From: a virus
Length of the DNA: 32,415 nt
Direction: 5' to 3' (one strand)
Virus record (IMG/VR): IMGVR_UViG_3300008050_000166
Location: 1-32,415 of that record
Part shown: in pieces, positions 25,274-31,865 of the stretch
Layout of the letters: every line of letters begins with the position of its first letter
How positions within the stretch are numbered: position 1 is the first letter of the stretch
Made by a program: the position numbers and the translations under genes
The notes under the pieces: generated by a model
Told to the model about the DNA's origin: nothing
Seen by the model: the letters and a program-made list of their open reading frames with translations, nothing else
Database searches by the model: none

Positions 25274-25560
25274 TATTCTCCTCCGTATTCACTATACTGT
25301 TCTCGGAAAAATGGTAAAGGTGCATCTTGTGGTCGCTTACCGTCCATGTAATCTTGTCCATGTCCATATCCTAAATTGTATGCGAAAACGAATAATTGTT
25401 CAAGTTGATTTAATTGACTATCAGTTAGTTTGTGTGTTGCTGAAAACTTGTCAGCATTGTTAAACATATAGCCAACGTACTCGCCAACAGAATTAAAATC
25501 AGTTGCTTTCAACATAACATCTTGCCCATCTTCTGTTAATATATTTATAAAATTACGCAT
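25273..25560 (-). CDS. Hypothetical protein of the leftward operon
   Basis: This 95-residue acidic protein is preceded by a strong AAGGAGG site. Its middle is helical (LTDSQLNQLEQLFVFAYNLG), and it has an aromatic/Gly-rich stretch, YGHGQDYMDGKRP. No known family is recognised. A gap of 101 bases with a small hairpin separates it from the nuclease gene upstream. Confidence 0.7.
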   Translation of the reverse strand: MRNFINILTEDGQDVMLKATDFNSVGEYVGYMFNNADKFSATHKLTDSQLNQLEQLFVFAYNLGYGHGQDYMDGKRPQDAPLPFFREQYSEYGGE

Positions 25561-25646
25561 AATACCTCCTTGATTTTTTTTTATTTAAATGTAATAATAG
25601 AACAGGTTGTTGAGTTTGATTAAACATTGGTTTGGTAACGTAGAAA

Positions 25647-25660
25647 GCTAAGAGATTAGC
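25647..25660 (-). terminator. Weak terminator-like hairpin after the nuclease gene
   Basis: On the leftward strand, GCTAA and TTAGC form a perfect 5-bp stem around TCTC, and TTTCT follows. The stem is short, so it may only reduce read-through from the SSB-nuclease pair into the genes further left. The rest of the 101-base gap is A/T-rich, with the Shine-Dalgarno of the 95-residue gene at its end. No clear promoter was seen there. Confidence 0.35.
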
Positions 25661-25661
25661 A

Positions 25662-26573
25662 CTAGAACTCAACACTTTTCTCCTTGAAATAATCACAAAA
25701 AGAATTTACTCTGCAATAGTGTTGACACCTTACATCCTCTCCTGCTCTAAAAACTACAGTACATCCTTTGCCTTCTACTAATTTTTTATCTTTTAAATAT
25801 TGTTTAACTTGGTCTTTGTTATCTAATACACGAAGAGCAGTTTTTCTACCATCTTTCATAATGGCATACTTATCATCCTTTCTCCATCTTTCTTTAGCAG
25901 TACAAACATCTAATTCTTCTGTAGATCCAACAAGACTTGCTTCCTGATGTGCTTTGATCCTAGCTAATACATAATTGTCTTGTTCTTCTTCTGACCATTT
26001 GCGTATTGGTATCATGACAACTTGTTTCTTTGGATAGTTATCTGATGTCATAGTTTTTAATTTAGACCAATCTCTAAGTATAGCCATAATAGATAACGAT
26101 TTAATTTTAAGTTGTTTACCACGTTTGTTTTTCATAGGAGTATCTGTATGCCTAGATAAGTAATCTAAAACATTTAATTGTTGTTCCCATTCTGATTTAC
26201 CATTCTGCATTGCATCCAAAGCTGACCATGCAGATGTAACTTTAAAATCTATAAGTTCTCCTTTAGCTGTAAGCAGATCAAACTGTCCAGACAATGTCCA
26301 TCCATTTACCTCATGAAATAATCTAAGTTCAGATATATCTTCATCAGTTACTGCTCGTTCAATAACAGAGTGGACACTACTACCAAGCAATGCAAAAATC
26401 TTATCTGAAACATCTTCTTCTATTTCATCCCAATGTTTTTCTTCAAGCACTTTTATACGAGGTGGTGCAATCAAGCGAGTTGTGGATATGTCGCTACCTG
26501 ACCCATCATAAGGGTCGTTTAGCACAGCTCGTTTGATTACACTGGGTAAATTAGATTTGTTTGTTAGTTTCAT
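25662..26573 (-). CDS. PD-(D/E)XK nuclease, Cas4/RecB-like
   Basis: This 303-residue protein has the family core: GSSVHSVIE with His68, SGQFDLL with Asp99, ELIDFK with Asp109 and Lys111, then EWEQQLNVLDYL with Gln131/132. This is the RecB/Cas4-type order. Near the C-terminus four cysteines lie as C-x11-C-x3-C-x5-C, similar to the iron-sulphur cluster ligands of Cas4 and AddB. It probably acts with the adjacent SSB-like protein to process DNA ends in phage recombination or replication. The start is two bases after the SSB stop with no Shine-Dalgarno, so it is likely coupled. Confidence 0.85.
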   Translation of the reverse strand: MKLTNKSNLPSVIKRAVLNDPYDGSGSDISTTRLIAPPRIKVLEEKHWDEIEEDVSDKIFALLGSSVHSVIERAVTDEDISELRLFHEVNGWTLSGQFDLLTAKGELIDFKVTSAWSALDAMQNGKSEWEQQLNVLDYLSRHTDTPMKNKRGKQLKIKSLSIMAILRDWSKLKTMTSDNYPKKQVVMIPIRKWSEEEQDNYVLARIKAHQEASLVGSTEELDVCTAKERWRKDDKYAIMKDGRKTALRVLDNKDQVKQYLKDKKLVEGKGCTVVFRAGEDVRCQHYCRVNSFCDYFKEKSVEF

Positions 26574-26575
26574 AT

Positions 26576-27181
26576 TTAAAAAGGAACATCATCTGTGCCA
26601 AGCTCAACACCATTGTTCCCATCTCCCATGTCAATGTCGTTGCCTTCTAATTCTTTACAACGCATAACCATTCTTCTTATGCCATCTGACAATTGATTAA
26701 ATGCTTCCTTGTTGCCTTGCTGATATTCATCAACAGAAAAAACAAGAGCATCATTGTATTGTTCTGGCATATCATCTCCTTTAGCTAGTGGCATAATGCC
26801 AGAGATTTTTGATTTACCATTGTTGCCTTCTAATACATTAAGCATACAGGCAACTCCTTTTAAATTAGAAATGTCAAACCCTTGCTTTTCAGTTTCAGTA
26901 AAAGCTCTACCTCTCCAAGAAGTCAAATCTGCCCCCAAGTTAGACTTCTCGTGAAGAGATAGAGTATAGAATTTACTAATTGTCATTGGCTCTCCATTCA
27001 TATTGTCTTGACTAGGTATCTCCCAGATCAACATGACCTGTCTTTTCCATGATACCTCGCCACTAAATTCTTGTCGCTGTGTGCCAAGATCTATAATCTT
27101 TACACATCTAGCTTTGTGAACTCCTGCTGGTACTTGGGCATATCCCCCACTACCATCATTCGTTGTTGCTACTATTCCCAT
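26576..27181 (-). CDS. Single-stranded DNA-binding protein (DUF669-type)
   Basis: This 201-residue protein has an OB-fold-like N-terminal half: PAGVHKARCVKIIDLGTQRQ, then VMLIWEIP, FYTLSLHEKSNL and GVACMLNV. It ends with a glycine/aspartate-rich tail, GTDDVPF, like the acidic tip by which SSB proteins recruit partners. Phage DUF669 proteins have this form and are usually placed beside Cas4/RecB-type nucleases or recombinases, as here. An AGGAG site lies about 10 bases before the ATG. Divergent promoters and repeated operators separate it from the repressor gene. Confidence 0.8.
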   Translation of the reverse strand: MGIVATTNDGSGGYAQVPAGVHKARCVKIIDLGTQRQEFSGEVSWKRQVMLIWEIPSQDNMNGEPMTISKFYTLSLHEKSNLGADLTSWRGRAFTETEKQGFDISNLKGVACMLNVLEGNNGKSKISGIMPLAKGDDMPEQYNDALVFSVDEYQQGNKEAFNQLSDGIRRMVMRCKELEGNDIDMGDGNNGVELGTDDVPF

Positions 27182-27203
27182 AATTAAAATCTCCTTTCTA
27201 ATC

Positions 27204-27232
27204 AGTTTACAAGAGTTAATTTACCCTGTCAA
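27204..27232 (-). promoter_or_regulatory. Leftward early promoter (SSB operon)
   Basis: On the leftward strand, TTGACA (27232-27227) is followed after 17 bases by TAAACT (27209-27204). The transcript would start a few bases before the SSB Shine-Dalgarno. Two copies of the AAGA(G/A)TTAAT element overlap it: one across the -35 box and one inside the spacer. This fits repressor control. Confidence 0.6.
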
Positions 27233-27254
27233 GAATTAATTGACAAGAGTTAAT
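27207..27254. promoter_or_regulatory. Three repeated operator candidates between SSB and repressor genes
   Basis: Copies are AAGAGTTAAT (27211-27220), AAGAATTAAT (27231-27240) and AAGAGTTAAT (27245-27254), all on the same strand with CA or AC before them. Their starts are 20 and 14 bases apart. They cover the leftward promoter and a possible rightward TTGACA at 27240-27245. The core also occurs at 27922-27930 and, inverted, at 27829-27836, beside the replication promoter. The adjacent Cro-like gene is the natural candidate for the binding protein. Confidence 0.6.
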
Positions 27255-27275
27255 AATAGTTTAACTTATCTTATT

Positions 27276-27500
27276 ATGGATAATGTAATTGAGATTAAAT
27301 ATAAACTAGCGACCAAAAGAAAGATTGAAGTTGTAAACAAATATGGTGGGAAAAGACTGAGTGAGATATTAAAGATCAGTCACCCTGCTATATCTAAATG
27401 GAAAGTAATTCCACCTTATAGAGCATATCAGATAGCCCAGCTTGGGGATTTTGAAATGGAATACATAAGACCTGACCTAGATTTATCTGTTAATTTATAA
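27276..27500 (+). CDS. Cro/YdaS-like DNA-binding repressor
   Basis: This 74-residue protein has a helix-turn-helix at about 25-48 (KRLSEILKISHPAISKWKVI), followed by PPYRAYQIAQLGDFEMEYIR and PDL. This matches the Cro/YdaS-type pattern, in which 'RPDL' is a common ending. The chosen start is ATG 27276 rather than TTG 27240, because the TTG lies inside the TTGACA box. No Shine-Dalgarno precedes the ATG, so the mRNA may be leaderless, as for lambda cI from PRM. It probably binds the repeated operators next to it and controls both early operons. Confidence 0.75.
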   Translation: MDNVIEIKYKLATKRKIEVVNKYGGKRLSEILKISHPAISKWKVIPPYRAYQIAQLGDFEMEYIRPDLDLSVNL

Positions 27501-27501
27501 C

Positions 27502-27524
27502 CCCAGTTTTTAGAGAGAACTGGG
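27502..27524 (+). terminator. Hairpin terminator after the repressor gene
   Basis: CCCAGTT (27502-27508) pairs with AACTGGG (27518-27524) around a 9-base loop. AAACTCTTTTC follows on the rightward strand. The element lies between two converging genes, the repressor and the 48-residue leftward gene, and could stop transcription from both sides. The T-rich tail is interrupted, so efficiency is uncertain. Confidence 0.55.
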
Positions 27525-27540
27525 AAACTCTTTTCTAAAC

Positions 27541-27687
27541 TTATAACTTACCATTAAGTAATGCATTCATAAGTTTAGTTGTATCAAACTTAAAGTCTCG
27601 ATGCAATGGTGGATGCTTAGTTGCTTTCAACTGTTTAGTTTTTTTAGTTGAAACAGTTTTAACAACTTTTTTTTGTTTTGTTTTCAT
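27541..27687 (-). CDS. 48-residue Lys/Thr-rich leftward protein
   Basis: The ORF has a strong AGGAGG site eight bases before its ATG. It begins MKTKQKKVVKTVSTKKTKQL, continues with KATKHPPLHRDFKFDTTKLM and ends NALLNGKL. The N-terminal half is very basic, and the C-terminal half is a short amphipathic helix. No family is recognised. It is the only gene between the repressor and the rightward replication operon, and it is divergent from the latter, so a control function (DNA or RNA binding, or an anti-repressor-type role) can be suggested but not shown. Confidence 0.65.
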   Translation of the reverse strand: MKTKQKKVVKTVSTKKTKQLKATKHPPLHRDFKFDTTKLMNALLNGKL

Positions 27688-27722
27688 ACTAGACACCTCC
27701 TATCTTATTTAGCACTTAACTA

Positions 27723-27751
27723 AGGTTAACATGTTTAAAACTAAATGTCAA
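27723..27751 (-). promoter_or_regulatory. Possible promoter of the 48-residue gene
   Basis: On the leftward strand, TTGACA (27751-27746) is separated by 17 bases from TAACCT (27728-27723), a weak -10 match. Close by is GTGCTAAAT (27715-27707), which also occurs on the other strand at 27909-27917, in front of the replication operon. Each GTGCTAAAT copy lies 7-13 bases before its Shine-Dalgarno. The shared element may be the true -10 region or a protein-binding site. Confidence 0.35.
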
Positions 27752-27768
27752 ATTGAGGGTATGGCACA

Positions 27769-27807
27769 GCTATGCGACACCATTGCGACAGCATAGCACC
27801 ATGCTAT
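27769..27807. repeat. Palindromic half-sites GCTATGC / GCATAGC / GCTAT
   Basis: GCTATGC (27769-27775) is the inverted copy of GCATAGC (27791-27797). Its inner ATAGC pairs again with GCTAT (27803-27807) across ACCAT. TGCGACA occurs twice inside this stretch (27773-27779 and 27785-27791). The elements form overlapping dyads in the gap between divergent genes and look like protein-binding sites. Confidence 0.5.
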
Positions 27808-27839
27808 AGTTCTGCCAATGGCAAAAGATAACTCTTCAA

Positions 27840-27874
27840 CTACACCTACAACTTCTTTCTACACCTACAACTTC
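27840..27874. repeat. Perfect 16-bp direct repeat (iteron-like)
   Basis: CTACACCTACAACTTC occurs at 27840-27855 and again at 27859-27874, giving a 19-bp period, close to two helical turns. It lies just upstream of the TTGACA of the replication operon and beside the inverted AAGAGTTA element at 27829. It may bind an activator or replication initiator. Only two copies were seen. Confidence 0.7.
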
Positions 27875-27888
27875 AAACAAGATAGCAG

Positions 27889-27917
27889 TTGACAGTAGCT
27901 ACAGCTTTGTGCTAAAT
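27889..27917 (+). promoter_or_regulatory. Rightward early promoter (replication operon)
   Basis: TTGACA (27889-27894) is followed after 17 bases by CTAAAT (27912-27917). Transcription would start near 27924, inside AAGAGTTAA (27922-27930), the same core as the operators beside the repressor gene. GGAGG follows at 27931-27935. A repressor bound there would block initiation, which suggests one repressor for both early operons. Confidence 0.6.
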
Positions 27918-27939
27918 TAAGAAGAGTTAAGGAGGTATG

Positions 27940-28305
27940 ATGAGAAAGTCAGTTAAGCAAGAAGCAAGTCCAGCATTTCAATTTTATGCTAGTGATTGGA
28001 TTAGTGATCCTAATAGATTGATGATGTCATTAGAAGAACAAGGTGCATACATTCTGTTATACTCTCATTGTTGGAGAGGACATACTATACCTACTGATAT
28101 GGAAGTATTGGCAAGGATGTGCAATTGTTCACTTGATAAGATCAATAAAATATTTCCTAAGATAGAACATTTGTTTGAAAAAAAAGATGGTTACTTGATA
28201 TGTTCACAAGCTGAAGAAGAAAGAAGAGAACAAGCTATTAACAGAAAAAGAAAAAGTTTAGCAGGAAAAAAAGGAGCAAAGAAGAGATGGGAGGAAAAAG
28301 AATAA
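27940..28305 (+). CDS. DUF1376 / YdaU-like replication protein
   Basis: The product is 121 residues from ATG 27940, or one more from ATG 27937. The later ATG is better spaced from GGAGG. The sequence pattern PAFQFYASDWISDPNRLMMS, then LEEQGAYILLYSHCWR, is typical of DUF1376. Proteins of this family head phage replication modules and often have an origin-binding or initiator role, as inferred for YdaU. The C-terminal tail is very basic (RKRKSLAGKKGAKKRWEEK), which fits DNA binding. Full-length YdaU-type proteins are longer, so the primase gene that follows may supply the missing part. Confidence 0.8.
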   Translation: MRKSVKQEASPAFQFYASDWISDPNRLMMSLEEQGAYILLYSHCWRGHTIPTDMEVLARMCNCSLDKINKIFPKIEHLFEKKDGYLICSQAEEERREQAINRKRKSLAGKKGAKKRWEEKE

Positions 28306-28306
28306 A

Positions 28307-29146
28307 ATGGTTAATGCTTATAATGGTCAAGTTTTTTATACTGATTGTAGTAGTTATTATGAGTTCCTTTCTGTTTTTGGTGAGCAACACAGTTTTCAAA
28401 CTTTTGATGATAAAGGGAAAAATAGGAAACTTATTAAACAATTTCATGGAACGATTAAAGAACACTTTCATGCGTTAGCTGAATTGAATAGGCAGGGAGC
28501 AGGTGTATTTTTTTGTGTCAATGAAACTAATTTACTAGGTAGGACTACTGAACACATAACAAAAGTAAGAGCTTTGTTTATAGATTTAGATGGCACACCA
28601 TTACCTACTGAATGGGAATTGCAACCACACATTATAACCAACACAAGTCCAAATAAGTATCATGCGTACTGGTTAGTTAAAGATGTACCACTTGTTAGTT
28701 TTAGTTTGTTTCAAAAATCACTTGCTAATAAATTTAATTCTGATCCAAAGGTTCACGATCTCCCGAGGATTATGAGGATAGCGGGATTCTATCATTTTAA
28801 AAAGAAACCATTCCCAGTTACCATACATCAGATTGCTTCAAGGATTGAGCCATACACAAGGGCAGAAATAAAAAATGGTTTAGGATTAAAAAGACCAGAG
28901 CAAAAGGTTTATACATTTGACAAGTCAGAATACAAAGGCAAGTACACAGGCACAAGACAAGGTGCGACAAAAGGCGACAGGCACGAGCAACTTGTAAAGA
29001 TTCTAATTGCTTGTAGAAAAAGAGGGGAAACTTTTGAGTATGCAAAAGAGGAAGCATTAGAGTTTGCTAGAAACTGCAACCCACCAGAGAGTCCAAGAGA
29101 AGTTATGTTTCAACTAAACGATATATGGAGAAGATATGCACCATAA
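28307..29146 (+). CDS. RepB-like / AEP-superfamily primase
   Basis: This 279-residue protein has the archaeo-eukaryotic primase core seen in RepB-type plasmid primases. The catalytic pair is FIDLDG (91-96, with D93 and D95). SPNKYHAYW (114-122, with H119) is the 's-x-H' motif. HDLPRIMRIAGFYHFK (150-165) corresponds to the third, Arg/Asn-rich motif. It should synthesise primers on phage DNA. The C-terminal helical part (about 200-279) may bind helicase or DNA. It begins one base after the DUF1376 stop and overlaps the methyltransferase gene by 11 bases. Confidence 0.85.
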   Translation: MVNAYNGQVFYTDCSSYYEFLSVFGEQHSFQTFDDKGKNRKLIKQFHGTIKEHFHALAELNRQGAGVFFCVNETNLLGRTTEHITKVRALFIDLDGTPLPTEWELQPHIITNTSPNKYHAYWLVKDVPLVSFSLFQKSLANKFNSDPKVHDLPRIMRIAGFYHFKKKPFPVTIHQIASRIEPYTRAEIKNGLGLKRPEQKVYTFDKSEYKGKYTGTRQGATKGDRHEQLVKILIACRKRGETFEYAKEEALEFARNCNPPESPREVMFQLNDIWRRYAP

Positions 29147-30041
29147 ATTTACAGTATTAGATTTGTTTAGTGGCATAGGTGGTTTTAGTTTAGGTTTAGA
29201 ATCTACTGGTTATTTTGAAACCATAGCTTTTGTAGAGAAAGATCAGTTTTGTCAAAAGGTATTAACAAAAAATTTTAAAGACATACCAATCGAAGGAGAT
29301 ATAAGAAATGTTAAAGGACAGAAATATGAAGCAGATGTGGTTACTGGGGGATTCCCCTGTCAACCATTCTCAACAGCAGGGAAAAGAAAAGGAACAGATG
29401 ACGACAGATATCTCTGGGATGAAACTATTAGAGTCATCAAAGAATGTAAACCCAGATGGTTTATTGGGGAAAATGTTGAAGGTATTGTTAACATCCAAGA
29501 CGGCATGGTACTCAGACAGGTGCAAAACGATTTGGAAGAACAAGGTTTCGAAGTCAGGTGTCTTATTATTCCAGCTAGTGGCAAAGGTGCATGGCATCAA
29601 AGAAAAAGGGTTTGGATTATTGCCAACTCCAACAGTAGGTTGCGAGGAAGGGGGAGAGCAGTCGAACAGGGTAGAGCAAACAAAGTCTGGAAGTTTTATT
29701 CTAAGAAAGAAGAACAAACCAGAATCAACATTTGGAGCAAAACTATCGGACACAATGCTGTACTTAGAAAAGAAGATGTACCCAACACCGAACACAAGAG
29801 ATTCTCGCAGAGGATGCAATCAAAAACAACTAGCAACAGAAATAGACAAAGAGAATCCGAAGGCAAGGAAACTTGGTGGCAAACTGAATCCAGAATTTGT
29901 GGAGTTCCTAATGGGGTATCCTATGAACTGGACAAAAATAGATCCAAACGAGTAAAAGCTCTTGGTAATTCTATAGTGCCGCAAATAGTTTATGAAATAG
30001 GTAAGGCAATTATTGAAGGAGAAACAAGTGCATCAGCTTAG
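29136..30041 (+). CDS. C5 cytosine DNA methyltransferase
   Basis: This 301-residue enzyme transfers a methyl group from S-adenosylmethionine to cytosine C5. Motif I is DLFSGIGGFSLGLE (9-22). Motif IV is GGFPCQPFS (71-79) with catalytic Cys75. Motif VI is ENV (112-114), motif VIII is QRKRVW (155-160), and motif X is ALGNSIVPQ (275-283). The target-recognition segment lies between about 165 and 260 and is Arg/Asn/Ser-rich. No partner restriction gene was seen, so it is probably an anti-restriction or self-marking enzyme. The +1 frame over 29608-29955 also reads like a methyltransferase C-terminus (see separate entry). It overlaps genes at both ends. Confidence 0.92.
   Translation: MHHKFTVLDLFSGIGGFSLGLESTGYFETIAFVEKDQFCQKVLTKNFKDIPIEGDIRNVKGQKYEADVVTGGFPCQPFSTAGKRKGTDDDRYLWDETIRVIKECKPRWFIGENVEGIVNIQDGMVLRQVQNDLEEQGFEVRCLIIPASGKGAWHQRKRVWIIANSNSRLRGRGRAVEQGRANKVWKFYSKKEEQTRINIWSKTIGHNAVLRKEDVPNTEHKRFSQRMQSKTTSNRNRQRESEGKETWWQTESRICGVPNGVSYELDKNRSKRVKALGNSIVPQIVYEIGKAIIEGETSASA
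29608..29955 (+). other. Second reading frame with methyltransferase-like C-terminal motifs
   Basis: Read one base forward from the methyltransferase frame, this stretch gives GLLPTPTVGCEEGGE, then MYPTPNTRDSRRG, then GGKLNPEFVEFLMGYPMNWT. I recognise this LPTPT ... LNP-(E/x)-(F/W)-VEWLMG-x-P-x-x-W-T series as the usual C-terminal part of another large set of phage C5 methyltransferases. The annotated frame over the same DNA gives WWQTESRICGVPNGVSYELD, also family-like. The +1 frame is open from 29308 but lacks motif X, so it is not an independent gene. Two compensating frameshifts or a dual-frame segment could explain it. Confidence 0.6.
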
Positions 30042-31518
30042 ATTGTATCAAAAGAAAAGCATACAAGATATACGAAATGCTTTTATAAAAGGTAAAAGAA
30101 AGATATTGTTAGTTGCTCCCACAGGTAGTGGTAAGACTGTTGTAGCTAGTGAAATGATTAGGAGAGTAGTTGCAGGTGGCAAGAGTTGTTTATTTATCGC
30201 ACACAGAAGGGAATTGATTTTGCAATGCTCTAACAAATTACATGACTTTGGTGTTAATCATGGTGTGCTTATGGCAGGTAAAAGTCCTACTCCTATGGCT
30301 AGTTGTCAAGTTGCAAGTATCCAAACCTTTACTGCTCGTGTAGATAGAGATGATTTTATAAAACCCGAAGCTGATTTGATAATTATTGATGAAGCACATA
30401 GGTCAGCTAGTGATTCTTTTAAAAACTTACTAAGAGAATATCCTAATGCTTATGTTATTGGTCTTACTGCTACACCTATTAGGTCAGATGGTAGAGGATT
30501 AGGTGGTATCTATGAAAAGATTGTGCAATGTTCTACTGTTAAAGAACTAACTGAACAAGGGTATCTTGTGCCTACCAGAATTGTAGCTCCAACGATACCT
30601 GACCTTAAAGGATTAAAGATTATAGCAGGAGATTATGAAGCAAAAGGTCTTGATAAGAAGATGAATGTGCCTAAATTAATAGGGGATGTTGTTACACATT
30701 GGATTAAATTTGCAAGTGATAGACCGACTGTTGTATTTTGTACCTCTATAAAGCATTCTAAGTATGTTTCTGCCATCTTTAACGACAATGGTATACCTGC
30801 AGGTCATATTGATGGAGAGATGCCCGAAATAGAGAGGGAAACTGTTTTGTCAGATTTGAGAAATGGCAGGATAAAACTGTTGAGTTGTTGTCAGGTGTTA
30901 ACTGAGGGATGGGATTGTCCAAAGGTAAGCTGTGTTGTGCTTTGTAGACCTACTTTATCATTAGGATTGTACATCCAAATGTGTGGCAGGTCACTACGTC
31001 CATACAATAACAAGAAAGATACTTTGATAATAGACCACGCAGGAAATGTCTATAGGCATGGATTTATTGATCAAGATAGACATTTCAAACTAACTATGAC
31101 TAAGGTTAAAGCTAAAGATAAAAGAATTGTAGAGCCAATAGAAAAGCAACCAGTTACTTGTCTTGAATGTGATGGAACAGTTTATATGCCAACAAGAGAG
31201 CAACGAGCTTGTCCTAATTGTGGACACATGCCTACTAAAAAAGAACAGAAGATATTAATTAAGCAAGGTAGATTAGTTGAGGTTCCAAAAGAAAAAATAG
31301 AAGTAGAGTACGACAAGAAAGATTTCTATGCAGAGCTGTTGTATTATTCAAGGCAACAAGGATACAATGATGGGTGGGCTAGTCATGTGTTTAAGGAAAA
31401 GTATAAACACTTTCCTTACAGTAAAAAAATTCCACCAAAAGTTACAAGCCAGTATGTGCTAAACTTTATTAAACACCACAATATAAAACAAGCTAAAGCA
31501 AGAGAGGTAAGCAGATGA
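30028..31518 (+). CDS. DEAH-box helicase (SF2, SSL2/RadD-like) with zinc ribbon
   Basis: The product is 496 residues from GTG 30028, which has AAGGAG six bases before it. An upstream TTG at 30013 lies on the ribosome site and is rejected. SF2 motifs are clear: I APTGSGKT (30-37), Ia FIAHRREL, II DEAH (121-124), III GLTATPIRSDG (145-155), V TEGWDCP and VI QMCGRSLRP (317-325). After the helicase core, two Cys pairs (TCLECDG ... RACPNCGH) form a zinc ribbon, and the last 80 residues are helical. It unwinds DNA or branched structures during replication or recombination. It overlaps the methyltransferase end by 14 bases. Confidence 0.92.
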   Translation: MHQLRLYQKKSIQDIRNAFIKGKRKILLVAPTGSGKTVVASEMIRRVVAGGKSCLFIAHRRELILQCSNKLHDFGVNHGVLMAGKSPTPMASCQVASIQTFTARVDRDDFIKPEADLIIIDEAHRSASDSFKNLLREYPNAYVIGLTATPIRSDGRGLGGIYEKIVQCSTVKELTEQGYLVPTRIVAPTIPDLKGLKIIAGDYEAKGLDKKMNVPKLIGDVVTHWIKFASDRPTVVFCTSIKHSKYVSAIFNDNGIPAGHIDGEMPEIERETVLSDLRNGRIKLLSCCQVLTEGWDCPKVSCVVLCRPTLSLGLYIQMCGRSLRPYNNKKDTLIIDHAGNVYRHGFIDQDRHFKLTMTKVKAKDKRIVEPIEKQPVTCLECDGTVYMPTREQRACPNCGHMPTKKEQKILIKQGRLVEVPKEKIEVEYDKKDFYAELLYYSRQQGYNDGWASHVFKEKYKHFPYSKKIPPKVTSQYVLNFIKHHNIKQAKAREVSR

Positions 31519-31865
31519 GCTTTGATGATTTACTAGAATTTAAACTAGAGAAACTTAGGGAGATTGGTTTGAAACATGCAGAAGCTAAACGTCAATTAGC
31601 TATCATGGAACATGGTCGCAAGATTTTACTAGCTAAGTTAATGAAAGAGAAACAACTTAATAAGACAGGTAAGGAACTGCCAGTCAACGCACAAGAACGT
31701 GAAGCTAGGTCAGATGAAAGATACCAGAATCATATCACTACATTAGGTATTGCAATAGAAGAGGAAGCTAAGTGGGCATGGGAAAAAAAGATTGTCGATA
31801 TTCAATTCGAACAATGGAAAACTAAAATGATTAACGACACAGTTCAAGCTAAACATTATGGATAG
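31515..31865 (+). CDS. Hypothetical coiled-coil protein
   Basis: This 116-residue, highly charged, helical protein starts in an ATGA overlap with the helicase gene. Long helices without glycine suggest coiled-coil assembly (about 5-50 and 75-110). No motif is recognised. Small helical proteins at this place in phage replication modules are often uncharacterised accessory factors. Confidence 0.7.
   Translation: MSFDDLLEFKLEKLREIGLKHAEAKRQLAIMEHGRKILLAKLMKEKQLNKTGKELPVNAQEREARSDERYQNHITTLGIAIEEEAKWAWEKKIVDIQFEQWKTKMINDTVQAKHYG

Noticed and set aside
28287-28478. 63-residue hydrophobic ORF on the plus strand overlapping DUF1376 and primase
   Set aside because: It is a shifted frame of the primase start with no ribosome site of its own that fits better than the primase. 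The AEP motifs clearly support the other frame.
29308-29955. The +1 frame of the methyltransferase as a separate gene
   Set aside because: The first 100 residues are without family motifs, there is no Shine-Dalgarno, and motif X is missing. Only the 29608-29955 part is notable, and it is reported as a frame question instead.
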